Positions 8,572 through 16,163 of a stretch of DNA of 64,000 nucleotides are shown piece after piece. The notes under the pieces are model-generated. The model worked only from the letters and a program-made list of their open reading frames with translations. It was not told the DNA's origin and made no database searches. The stretch comes from Citricoccus alkalitolerans. Lineage in GTDB: Bacteria; Actinomycetota; Actinomycetes; Actinomycetales; Micrococcaceae. The translations under genes and the position numbers were made by a program. The stretch is taken from positions 186,001-250,000 of the forward strand of contig NZ_BAAALH010000001.1 of assembly GCF_039528175.1 (NCBI RefSeq), written 5' to 3'. The stretch's first letter is position 1. Every line of letters starts with the position of its first letter.

Positions 8572-9918
8572 TTGGAAATAGTCTCGATTCTGATCGGCCT
8601 CGTGCTGATCATCGCCTGCGGTCTCTTCGTGGCTGCGGAGTTCGCCTTGATCACGGTCAACAAGAACGAGGTCCGTGAGGCCGTCGCCCGAGGGGACCAG
8701 AGGGCCGCGGGTGTGCTGAAGGGCATGAATACCCTGTCCACTCAGCTCTCCGGCGCTCAGCTGGGCATCACCTTGACCAACCTGGGCATCGGCTTCCTGG
8801 CCGAACCGGCCATCGCCGCCCTCGTGGTCGGCCCCCTGACCGACGCCGGCCTCGCCGAGCCGATGGCACGCTCGGTTTCCGTGGCCCTCGCCCTGGTCCT
8901 GGCCACCGTCCTGACCATGGTGTTCGGCGAGCTGGTGCCCAAGAACCTCGCCATCGCCCGGCCGCTGGCGACCGCACGGGCCGTCGTCGGCTTCCAGCGG
9001 GGTTTCAGTACGGTGACCAAGCCCCTGCTGATGTTCTTCAACGGCACGGCCAACCGGATCGTGCGACTGTTCGGCATCGAGCCCCAGGAGGAACTCGCCT
9101 CGGCCCGTTCGCCGGAGGAACTCACGGTCCTGGTGCGGCACTCCGCCCGTCAGGGTGTGCTTCCGGCGGACACCGCCGAACTCATCCAGCGGTCCTTCGC
9201 CTTCGGGACCCGCCGCGCCCATGACTCGATGACCCCGAGTACCCGGATGACCACCCTGGCGCCGGGCTGCACCGTCCAGGACCTGCTGCAGGTGGCCGCC
9301 ACGACCGGCCATTCGCGGTTCCCCGTGATGGAGCCGGGCTCGTCGACCGTCGAGGGCCTGGTCCACATTCGCCGTGGCCTGGCCGTCCCCTTCGAGGACC
9401 GCGCCTCCACGCCCGTCTCAGAGGTGATGGAGACGCCCACCCTGATGCCGGACACGATCGAGCTGGACCATCTGATGGACACCCTGCGGGCCGGAGGCCT
9501 GCAGATGGCCGTCCTGATGGACGAGACCGGGGATGTGGCCGGCCTGATCACCCTGGAGGACCTCGTGGAGGAACTCGTGGGGGAGGTGGTGGACGAACAT
9601 GATCCGGACGACCGGACCAGTGAGCGGCTACCCCATGGGGCGTGGGCCTTCGACGGTGCACTGCGCCCGGATGAGGTCACGGAGCTGCTGGGGCACCAGA
9701 TTGCGGAGGATGCCGAGTACGACACGATCGCCGGCCTGCTCACCCTGCACCTCGGCCGCATTGCCACCGTGGGTGACAGCGTCGAACTGGAGACCGAACC
9801 AGCCCACGGCCACCCGGCCGCCCGGGTCACCTTCACGGTAGAGGTCATGGACGGGGCGCGCATCGCCCGCGTTCATGCCACCGCAACACCCCTCGAGTCC
9901 CAGGAGGACGATCGCTAG
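8572..9918 (+). CDS. hemolysin-family protein: DUF21/CNNM + CBS pair + CorC/HlyC domain (1)
   Basis: 448 residues with an N-terminal transmembrane DUF21 (CNNM) domain (about 1-190, including GLFVAAEFALITVNKNEVRE and the conserved VFGELVPKNLAIARP), two CBS motifs (about 200-335) and a C-terminal CorC/HlyC domain (about 345-435). Family members are linked to Mg2+/Co2+ efflux or resistance; the hemolysin name is historical. The TTG start at 8572 has GGTGGGGGG upstream. A TTGCGC/CATGAT promoter-like pair with a 17-base spacer (8395-8423) is visible about 150 bases upstream. Its stop overlaps the start of the next gene by one base. Confidence 0.9.
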   Translation: MEIVSILIGLVLIIACGLFVAAEFALITVNKNEVREAVARGDQRAAGVLKGMNTLSTQLSGAQLGITLTNLGIGFLAEPAIAALVVGPLTDAGLAEPMARSVSVALALVLATVLTMVFGELVPKNLAIARPLATARAVVGFQRGFSTVTKPLLMFFNGTANRIVRLFGIEPQEELASARSPEELTVLVRHSARQGVLPADTAELIQRSFAFGTRRAHDSMTPSTRMTTLAPGCTVQDLLQVAATTGHSRFPVMEPGSSTVEGLVHIRRGLAVPFEDRASTPVSEVMETPTLMPDTIELDHLMDTLRAGGLQMAVLMDETGDVAGLITLEDLVEELVGEVVDEHDPDDRTSERLPHGAWAFDGALRPDEVTELLGHQIAEDAEYDTIAGLLTLHLGRIATVGDSVELETEPAHGHPAARVTFTVEVMDGARIARVHATATPLESQEDDR

Positions 9919-10955
9919 TGGATACCGTCGGTATTGTCTTGACCGTCGTGCTGCTCGCGGCGAACTTCTTCTTCGTGGGTGCCGAGTTCTCCCTCATCGC
10001 GGCCCGCCGTAGCATCGTGGAGCCGAAGGCCGAGGAGGGCGGGCGTGGAGCCAAGATGACCCTGTGGGCCATCGAGAACGTCTCGCTGATGATGGCCGGG
10101 GCACAGTTGGGGATCACGGTGTGCTCCCTGGCCCTGGGTTACGTCACCAAGCCCATGATCGTCTACGCCCTGCAGGGGCCGTTCGAGGCTTGGGGGATCC
10201 CGGCGACGATGATCGACACCATCGCATACATCATCGCGTACGCCCTGGTGACCTACCTCCACGTGGTGCTGGGCGAGATGGTGCCCAAGAACATCGCCCT
10301 GGCCGGGCCCGAGCGCATGGCCTTCATCCTGGGCCCGGCCCTGGTCGTCGTCGTGCGTGCCCTGCAGCCGCTGCTGTGGACCATGAACGCGATGGGCAAC
10401 GGAATCCTGCGCCTGTTCAGGGTGGAGCCCAAGAACGAGGTGGCCAGCACCTTCACCCGGGACGAGGTGGCCGGACTCGTCGGTGAGTCCCGTGAGGGAG
10501 GGTTGCTGGATCACCAGGACGAGCGGCTGCTGCTCGGTGCCCTCACCTTCGAGGAGCGCTCCGTCCAGAGCATCGTGATCCCGTTGCACGAGGTCGTCAC
10601 CCTGCCGGCCGGCTGCACGCCGGAGCAGATCGAGAAGGTCGCGGCGAACGGCTACTCACGGTTCCCCGTCCAGGCAGAGCACGGGAGCCTGAACGGTTAC
10701 ATCCACGTCAAGGACCTGCTGGGCCTGGACCCGGCGGCACGGGACCTGCCGATTCCGGACCGTCTGGTGCGGCAGCTGCCGCGACTGCACGTGGAGGACC
10801 ACCTGCAGTCGTCCCTGCGACGCATGCAGCGGGATGGGGCGCACCTCGCCCTGGCCGTGGACGAGGCAGGGCGCCCCTACGGCGTCGTGACCCTCGAGGA
10901 CATGCTGGAGGAGCTCGTCGGCCAGATCCGTGATGACAGCCGTGCCGCCCGGTAG
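9918..10955 (+). CDS. hemolysin-family protein: DUF21/CNNM + CBS pair (2)
   Basis: 345 residues, paralogous to the upstream gene (NFFFVGAEFSLIAARRSIVE and VLGEMVPKNIALAGP match the DUF21 signatures). It has the transmembrane domain and a CBS pair but ends just after VVTLEDMLEELVG, so it lacks the C-terminal CorC/HlyC domain that the first protein carries. The GTG start overlaps the upstream stop (TAGTG), indicating translational coupling. Such long/short pairs are common in actinobacteria; the two probably form a heteromeric transporter or regulator (inference). Confidence 0.9.
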   Translation: MDTVGIVLTVVLLAANFFFVGAEFSLIAARRSIVEPKAEEGGRGAKMTLWAIENVSLMMAGAQLGITVCSLALGYVTKPMIVYALQGPFEAWGIPATMIDTIAYIIAYALVTYLHVVLGEMVPKNIALAGPERMAFILGPALVVVVRALQPLLWTMNAMGNGILRLFRVEPKNEVASTFTRDEVAGLVGESREGGLLDHQDERLLLGALTFEERSVQSIVIPLHEVVTLPAGCTPEQIEKVAANGYSRFPVQAEHGSLNGYIHVKDLLGLDPAARDLPIPDRLVRQLPRLHVEDHLQSSLRRMQRDGAHLALAVDEAGRPYGVVTLEDMLEELVGQIRDDSRAAR

Positions 10956-10988
10956 ACCCCGGGTGGCCGGGGCTGCCGGAGTGGCACC

Positions 10989-11384
10989 GTGAACAGCCTC
11001 GAAGGAGCCGGCGTGGCGGGGGAGCTGATCTCCTGGATCGGGCTGATCATCGGACTGCCCGTGCTGCTTCTGGGGTTGCTGCTGCGCGCGGGTGAGAAGG
11101 GCCTGGTCCCCACCGAGGTTGTCCTGGTGGCGGACGGCGGAACGCTGTGGGCACGTTGGTTCTCCGCCGGCGAGTTCCACGAGCGTCCGCTGCGGGGCGC
11201 GGAACGCTCCCACTTCGCCTCCCGGGACTTCTGCCTCGGGTACCTCGATCGCCGGGACCCTTCGGTGATGAGGCTGGAGCGCCGCAGGCCGGTGGCCCGT
11301 GCCCTCCTGGCCCTGGGCTCCACCTTCGTGATTCTGGGGGCGTGCGGGTTTGCGCTGTCCCTCCTGCCGATGGTGTTCGGCTGA
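10989..11384 (+). CDS. small two-helix membrane protein, unknown function
   Basis: 131 residues from a GTG 33 bases after the CBS gene, so probably in the same transcript. One hydrophobic helix near the N-terminus (LISWIGLIIGLPVLLLGLLL) and one at the C-terminus (ALLALGSTFVILGACGFAL) flank a charged, Arg-rich loop. I do not recognise a family. Codon pattern (GC-rich third positions) supports a real gene. Confidence 0.65.
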   Translation: MNSLEGAGVAGELISWIGLIIGLPVLLLGLLLRAGEKGLVPTEVVLVADGGTLWARWFSAGEFHERPLRGAERSHFASRDFCLGYLDRRDPSVMRLERRRPVARALLALGSTFVILGACGFALSLLPMVFG

Positions 11385-11392
11385 CGGCAGTC

Positions 11393-11686
11393 TCAGGGCC
11401 CTGCCGGGGCGGGGACGAGGAGGATGGTGGCCCGGTGAAGATGGGGGACGTCTTGGCGTAGGCGCTCCTCGACAGCCTGGCCAAGGTGATGACCAATTTC
11501 GATGCTCAGGCTCCCCTGGACGCCGAGGCAGAGTTCTGCCTCCAGGCGGTGCCCGCTCCACCGAGCATGCGTCCGATCCACGGAGAGGACCCCCGGAGTG
11601 GCAGCTGCCGTGCTCTCGATCAGATCCGGAGTGCCAGCCTCGCTGATTCCCTGGTCCCGGGTGGGCGGAGGGGCGTAGGCCGTCAC
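11393..11686 (-). pseudogene. stand-alone C-terminal domain of a CDF cation transporter (probable remnant)
   Basis: 97 residues that resemble only the cytoplasmic dimerisation domain of cation diffusion facilitator (zinc efflux) proteins: TPGVLSVDRTHARWSGHRL, then LSIEIGHHLGQAVEERLRQ. The six membrane helices of a real transporter (about 300 residues) are absent, and the 64 bases upstream to the divergent cobW-like start cannot hold them. The GTG start has no good ribosome site. The likeliest reading is a truncated relic; a functional stand-alone metal-sensing domain sharing the Zur-like box is possible. Its position beside zinc genes supports the family call. Confidence 0.5.
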
Positions 11687-11722
11687 GACCTGAGCGAGGT
11701 AAGTGGCGCTGGTTAATACTAT

Positions 11723-11737
11723 TGAGAATCATTCTCA
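11723..11737. promoter_or_regulatory. Zur-box-like palindrome
   Basis: TGAGAATCATTCTCA is a perfect 7-1-7 inverted repeat, close to the known actinobacterial Zur operator (TGAAAATNATTTTCA type). It sits between two divergent start codons and just upstream of TAGTCT (11740-11745), a likely -10 seven bases before the cobW-like ATG, so a bound repressor would block that promoter. Zinc relevance is supported by the downstream cysteine-free L36. Confidence 0.75.
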
Positions 11738-11752
11738 TGTAGTCTGTAGGGC

Positions 11753-12892
11753 ATGCGCCTCACCGTCATCAGCTCCCTCGACGCCCTATGCCGTCACCAG
11801 GCCTGCGACATGCTGGCCGCCGCTTACCCCGATGCCGTATTGATGCTTCATGACCTGCTGGAGGACGGCCTGCTGGTGTGCCGATCCATTCAAGCGGGGA
11901 CACCCCCGCGGTGGAGAGAGACTCGACTGGAGCACCCTTGTCCCAGTTGCGCCATTCGGCTGGACATCGTGCCCGCCGTGCAGCACGCACGGGATGCCGG
12001 AGTGGAGCACCTCATACTCGGCCTGCCTCCCGCACTGCCGGCGGCTGCCGTGGTGCGGGCACTGAGCGGCGGCGCGCGCCGGTCAGTGGTGCTTCATGCC
12101 GTGGTGCTGGCCTGTTCGCCGAGTGCGGTCGAGCACCAGATCTGGGACCGCCATACGCTCTTCGAGTCCGGCTACCTGGCCCTGCCCGATGATGAGAGGA
12201 CCCCCGGGGAGTTCCTCATGGAGGAACTGGCCTCGATTGACACCGTGCTGCTGGCGGACCCCAACCTGGTCCCTGCTGACCCGCCTGCCAGTGCTCGCGG
12301 ACTTCAACTGCTCCGGGAGCTGGCCCCCCATGCGCGGATCACCGACCTGGCCTCCGACCTCGACCCCCTCCAGGAGGACGTGGCGGCATCACCATCCCGG
12401 GCCGAGCCATACGAGTCGTCCTCCGCCGGCGTCGCCTCTGCGCCGCCGTTCACCACGGTCATCCACCAGCTCCACCGTCCGCTGCATCCGGAGCGCTTCC
12501 ATCAAGCCTTACGTTCCCTCGCCCAGGGCTGCTGCCGCCTCCGTGGCCAGCTGTGGATGGCACCGGCGCCGGAATGCCGGATTCTGCTGCGGGGGGCCGG
12601 TCCGCGCGTATGGCTGGAGAACGCAGGCCCCTGGCCCGTCTATCTCGACTCCGCCGCGCCAGGGACATCAGTTGCCAAGGACGCCAACGTCTCTTTCCAT
12701 GCCATCGCGGACGCAGGCCATCCGAGCACCGTGATCTCCGCGACCGGCGAAGACCTCGACGCTGTCGACATCGCACGACTTCTCACCGACTGTCAGCTGA
12801 CAGAGGACGAGATGAAGAGCGGTTTCACCGCACTGGCCGACCCGTTCGGCCTGCACACCACCCATGACATCGACTCCCGGAGGGCATCATGA
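11753..12892 (+). CDS. CobW/ZNG-like protein without a P-loop (zinc-starvation associated)
   Basis: 379 residues. The N-terminus (MRLTVISSLDALCRHQACD) aligns with the beginning of CobW/COG0523 proteins, but where these have GxxGxGKT there is no glycine-rich loop and no lysine. A cysteine pair in EHPCPSCAIR sits where CobW proteins carry their CxCC metal motif. The C-terminal part (PLHPERFHQALRSLAQGCCRLRGQLW region) resembles the CobW C-terminal domain. A P-loop-less CobW relative upstream of an L36 paralogue occurs elsewhere in actinobacteria. Probable role: zinc handling under zinc limitation. ATGA overlap with the next gene; probably leaderless and Zur-repressed. Confidence 0.72.
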   Translation: MRLTVISSLDALCRHQACDMLAAAYPDAVLMLHDLLEDGLLVCRSIQAGTPPRWRETRLEHPCPSCAIRLDIVPAVQHARDAGVEHLILGLPPALPAAAVVRALSGGARRSVVLHAVVLACSPSAVEHQIWDRHTLFESGYLALPDDERTPGEFLMEELASIDTVLLADPNLVPADPPASARGLQLLRELAPHARITDLASDLDPLQEDVAASPSRAEPYESSSAGVASAPPFTTVIHQLHRPLHPERFHQALRSLAQGCCRLRGQLWMAPAPECRILLRGAGPRVWLENAGPWPVYLDSAAPGTSVAKDANVSFHAIADAGHPSTVISATGEDLDAVDIARLLTDCQLTEDEMKSGFTALADPFGLHTTHDIDSRRAS

Positions 12893-13011
12893 AAGTACGG
12901 AACTCATTGCGGGCACTGAAGAAGGTCCCCGGCGCACAGGTGGTTCGCCGGCGCGGGCGCACGTTCGTCATCAACAAGAGGAGCCCACGGATGAAGGCCC
13001 GCCAGGGATGA
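12889..13011 (+). CDS. rpmJ: 50S ribosomal protein L36, zinc-independent paralogue
   Basis: A 40-residue protein beginning MKVRNSLRALKKVPGAQVVR and ending INKRSPRMKARQG, which is L36 of the YkgO type. It contains no cysteine, whereas the standard L36 binds zinc through Cys/His residues. Such C-minus paralogues replace the zinc form on ribosomes when zinc is scarce and are typically repressed by Zur. Its ATG overlaps the stop of the CobW-like gene (ATGA), so both are likely made from the Zur-box promoter. A zinc-type L36 gene should exist elsewhere in the genome. Confidence 0.93.
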   Translation: MKVRNSLRALKKVPGAQVVRRRGRTFVINKRSPRMKARQG

Positions 13012-13074
13012 CACGGTTCACTACCGGCATGGGGTCCCGGTTCCAGCCCGAAGGATGACCTCTAGCATGAGGGG

Positions 13075-13950
13075 ATGGCGCCTACACAGACTCCCGAGGA
13101 CCGGCTCGGCGAAACCACCGGTCAGATCGTGCTGGCGGCCACGCCGATCGGGAACCTGGCCGACGCCTCCCAACGGCTCAAGGACCTGTTGGCCACCGCG
13201 GACATCGTAGCCGCCGAGGACACCCGGCGGGCCCACCACCTAGCGCACGGCCTCGGCGTGAAGATCACCGGCAAGGTGGTCAGCCATCACGAGCACAACG
13301 AACGGGAATCCACCCCGGAACTGCTGGCGGCCGCCCGGGGAGGCGCCGTCGTCGCCGTCGTCACCGATGCCGGGATGCCGCTGGTGTCAGACCCCGGCTA
13401 CCGGTTGGTCTCCACGGCGGCGGCCGAGGGCGTTGATGTCACCTGCGCCCCGGGGCCCAGCGCCGTCACCACGGCGCTCGCGTTGTCTGGGCTGCCGACG
13501 GACCGCTTCGCCTTCGAGGGGTTCCTGCCCCGCAAGGAGGGGGAGCGGGCCCGCCTGCTGACCGAGCTGGCACGGGACGCCCGCACTCTGGTGTTCTTTG
13601 AGTCACCGCACCGGCTGGCCGCCTCCCTGGCCTCACTGCGGGACGCCTTCGGCGCCGATCGGCCCGCCTGTGTGGCCCGGGAACTGAGCAAACTCCACGA
13701 GGAGGTGGCCCGGGGATCGCTGGCCCACCTGGTGCAGTGGGCGAACTCCAAGGAGATCCGCGGCGAGATCGTCATCGTCACCGGTGGGACTGAGGGGGAA
13801 CCGGACACGGACACGGCCGGACAGGTGGCCGACGTCGAGGTCCTGGTGGCATCCGGAACCCGGTTGAAGGAAGCGGTGAACACCGTGGCCGCTGCCCGGG
13901 GCGTACCGAAACGGGATCTGTACGAGGCGGTGCTGGACGCCCGCGCCTGA
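13075..13950 (+). CDS. rsmI: 16S rRNA (cytidine(1402)-2'-O)-methyltransferase
   Basis: 291 residues; 2'-O-methylates C1402 in the decoding centre of 16S rRNA using SAM. Tetrapyrrole-methylase fold motifs are visible: LAATPIGNLADAS near residue 20, AEDTRRA, SHHEHNE, VTDAGMPLVSDPGYRLV and CAPGPSAVTTALALSGLP. Full length for the family. TAGCAT (13063-13068) lies six bases before the ATG, suggesting a leaderless transcript independent of the zinc operon. Usually next to pmt and tatD in this group; here both have been separated from it. Confidence 0.95.
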   Translation: MAPTQTPEDRLGETTGQIVLAATPIGNLADASQRLKDLLATADIVAAEDTRRAHHLAHGLGVKITGKVVSHHEHNERESTPELLAAARGGAVVAVVTDAGMPLVSDPGYRLVSTAAAEGVDVTCAPGPSAVTTALALSGLPTDRFAFEGFLPRKEGERARLLTELARDARTLVFFESPHRLAASLASLRDAFGADRPACVARELSKLHEEVARGSLAHLVQWANSKEIRGEIVIVTGGTEGEPDTDTAGQVADVEVLVASGTRLKEAVNTVAAARGVPKRDLYEAVLDARA

Positions 13951-13990
13951 GGTCTCGGCCAGCCGATTCCGGCGGAGTACGGTGGCGCAC

Positions 13991-14362
13991 ATGGCTATCG
14001 CACGCTTTCCCAGTTTCGTGATCGACTGCCCTGATCCGGCGGCCCTGGCGGGGTTCTACGGTGCCCTGCTGGGGTGGGACGTTCAGGACCAGGCCGACGG
14101 CGACGACCACTGGCTTGACCTCCGTCCCGCCGACGGCACCAATTGCATCTCCTTCCAGCGCGCCGAGGACTACCGCGCACCGGAGTGGCCGGGGCAGGAC
14201 AGCCCGCAGCAGATGCACCTCGATGTGATGGTGGAGGATCTCGACGCCGGAGAGAAGGCCGTCCTCGAGCTGGGCGCCATCAAGACGGAGCACCAGCCGG
14301 GCGAGAGCTTCCGCGTCTTCCTCGACCCGGCTGGTCACCCGTTCTGCCTCTGCCGGTTGTAG
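13991..14362 (+). CDS. VOC (glyoxalase/bleomycin-resistance-like) family protein
   Basis: 123 residues, a single vicinal-oxygen-chelate module pair of the glyoxalase-like type: PSFVIDCPDPAALAGFYGAL at the N-terminus, QQMHLDVMVEDLDAGE in the middle and VFLDPAGHPFCLCRL at the end. Substrate is unknown; many such proteins are misannotated as resistance proteins. The ATG at 13991 is chosen because TACGGT lies seven bases upstream; a GTG nine bases earlier is possible. Confidence 0.85.
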   Translation: MAIARFPSFVIDCPDPAALAGFYGALLGWDVQDQADGDDHWLDLRPADGTNCISFQRAEDYRAPEWPGQDSPQQMHLDVMVEDLDAGEKAVLELGAIKTEHQPGESFRVFLDPAGHPFCLCRL

Positions 14363-14538
14363 CCTTCCGCGGCTGTGCCGGGTGGCAGAGCATCGGTGGC
14401 TCCGTCGCAAAATGACCCGCGCGCGTCACCGGGCGTGGCCGGCCAGTAGGCTGAGGCCGACGGTGCCCAGCCGCCCGGTGACCACAGGACGCCGCAGGCT
14501 GGCCCGACCGAGCCGACTGACCGGAAAAGAGGTTCCCC

Positions 14539-16032
14539 ATGACTGTCACCACTGTCACTGCTGAACGCGAGCAGGAACTGCTGCAGTCCGTCCCCACCGG
14601 CCTGCTGATCGATGGGGCGTGGCGTGATGCCAGCTCCGGCAAGACCCTGGACGTCCACGATCCGGCGACCGGGAAGGTTCTGCTGTCTATCCAGGACGGC
14701 AACTCCGATGATGCAATGGCTGCCCTGGACGCCGCCGCGGCCGCCCAGCGTGACTGGGCGCTGACTGCCCCGCGGGAGCGGGCCGAGATCCTGCGCCGTG
14801 GTTTCGACCTGGTCACCGAGCGGGCCGAGGACTTCGCCCTGCTGATGACCCTGGAGATGGGCAAGCCGCTGGCCGAGGCCCGCGGGGAGGTGACCTACGG
14901 CGCGGAGTTCCTGCGCTGGTTCTCGGAGGAGACGGTGCGCCACTATGGGCGTTACTTCACCTCGCCCGAGGGCAAGAACAAGATGATCGTGACGCACAAG
15001 CCGGTGGGCCCGTCCCTGCTGATCACGCCGTGGAACTTCCCGCTGGCGATGGCCACCCGCAAGGTCGCCCCGGCCGTGGCAGCAGGTTGCACCATGGTGC
15101 TCAAGCCGGCCAAGCTCACCCCGCTGACGTCCATGCTCTTCGCGCAGGTCATGCAGGAGGCCGGGCTGCCGGCCGGTGTACTGAACGTGGTGGCCGGTTC
15201 CTCGGCCTCGGCGATCTCCGGCCCGCTGATGAAGGACTCGCGCCTGCGCAAGGTCTCCTTCACCGGTTCCACCCCGGTGGGCGTGAAGCTGATGCAGGAC
15301 GCCGCCAACAACGTGCTGCGGACCTCCATGGAGCTCGGCGGCAATGCCCCGTTCCTGGTGTTCGCGGACGCGGACCTGGATGCCGCCGTCGAAGGTGCCA
15401 TGGCCGCCAAGATGCGCAACATGGGTGAGGCCTGCACCGCGGCCAACCGGTTCCTGGTCCACGAGGACGTGGCCGTGGAGTTCAAGGCCAAGTTCGCTGC
15501 CGCACTCCAGGCACTGAACCCGGCTCGGGGCACCGAGCCGGAGTCCACCGTGGGACCGATCATCGACGGCGGTGCCCGTGATGATATCCATCAGTTGGTG
15601 CAGGACTCCGTGGCCGCTGGCGCCGAGGTCGTCACCGGCGGCCAGCCGAAGGACGGTGATGGTTATTTCTATATCCCGACGCTGCTGTCCGTGGGCAATG
15701 ACAACCCGATCCTGTCCGAGGAGATCTTCGGTCCGGTGGCCCCGGTGACCACCTTCGCGACCGAGGAGGAGGCCATCGAGCTGGCGAACGCCTCGCAGTA
15801 CGGGTTGGCCTCGTACATCTACACGAAGGACGTCAACACGATGTTCCGGGTCTCGGAGCAGATCGAGTTCGGCCTGGTCGGCTTCAACGCCGGTGTCATC
15901 TCCAACGCCTCCGCCCCATTCGGCGGCGTGAAGCAGTCCGGCCTGGGCCGCGAGGGCGGCGCCGAGGGCATCGAGGAATACACCACCGTGCAGTACATCG
16001 GCATGGCCGACCCGTACGCCGCCAAGAGGTAG
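14539..16032 (+). CDS. gabD: NAD(P)-dependent succinate-semialdehyde dehydrogenase
   Basis: 497 residues, aldehyde dehydrogenase superfamily. The catalytic glutamate is in ELGGNAP (E265) and the nucleophilic cysteine in GEACTAANR (C299); the cofactor-binding segment TPWNFPLAMATRKVAPA and FTGSTPVG are intact. The GEACTAANR context and overall layout fit the SSADH branch, which oxidises succinate semialdehyde to succinate in GABA or related catabolism. No GABA aminotransferase gene is nearby, so the substrate is inferred. AAAGAGG precedes the ATG; a TAGGCT -10 candidate is at 14447. A very large palindrome follows. Confidence 0.88.
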   Translation: MTVTTVTAEREQELLQSVPTGLLIDGAWRDASSGKTLDVHDPATGKVLLSIQDGNSDDAMAALDAAAAAQRDWALTAPRERAEILRRGFDLVTERAEDFALLMTLEMGKPLAEARGEVTYGAEFLRWFSEETVRHYGRYFTSPEGKNKMIVTHKPVGPSLLITPWNFPLAMATRKVAPAVAAGCTMVLKPAKLTPLTSMLFAQVMQEAGLPAGVLNVVAGSSASAISGPLMKDSRLRKVSFTGSTPVGVKLMQDAANNVLRTSMELGGNAPFLVFADADLDAAVEGAMAAKMRNMGEACTAANRFLVHEDVAVEFKAKFAAALQALNPARGTEPESTVGPIIDGGARDDIHQLVQDSVAAGAEVVTGGQPKDGDGYFYIPTLLSVGNDNPILSEEIFGPVAPVTTFATEEEAIELANASQYGLASYIYTKDVNTMFRVSEQIEFGLVGFNAGVISNASAPFGGVKQSGLGREGGAEGIEEYTTVQYIGMADPYAAKR

Positions 16033-16069
16033 CCCCTGACGTCAGGCGCCGCGCCGGTCACTCACTCTT

Positions 16070-16130
16070 GACCCGCTGATCGTGACGATTCCCGGTGATG
16101 ATCACCGGGAATCGTCACGATCAGCGGGTC
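16070..16130. terminator. 61-bp palindrome with perfect 30-bp arms
   Basis: Arms at 16070-16099 (GACCCGCTGATCGTGACGAT, then TCCCGGTGAT) and 16101-16130 are perfectly complementary around the single central base G at 16100. It lies between convergent gabD and the transglutaminase gene, so a bidirectional terminator is likely, but the stem is far longer than needed and lacks a T-tract on either side. Confidence 0.7.
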
Positions 16131-16163
16131 TTGTGATGTTGGTCCGTGAATCGCCGCGCTGGA

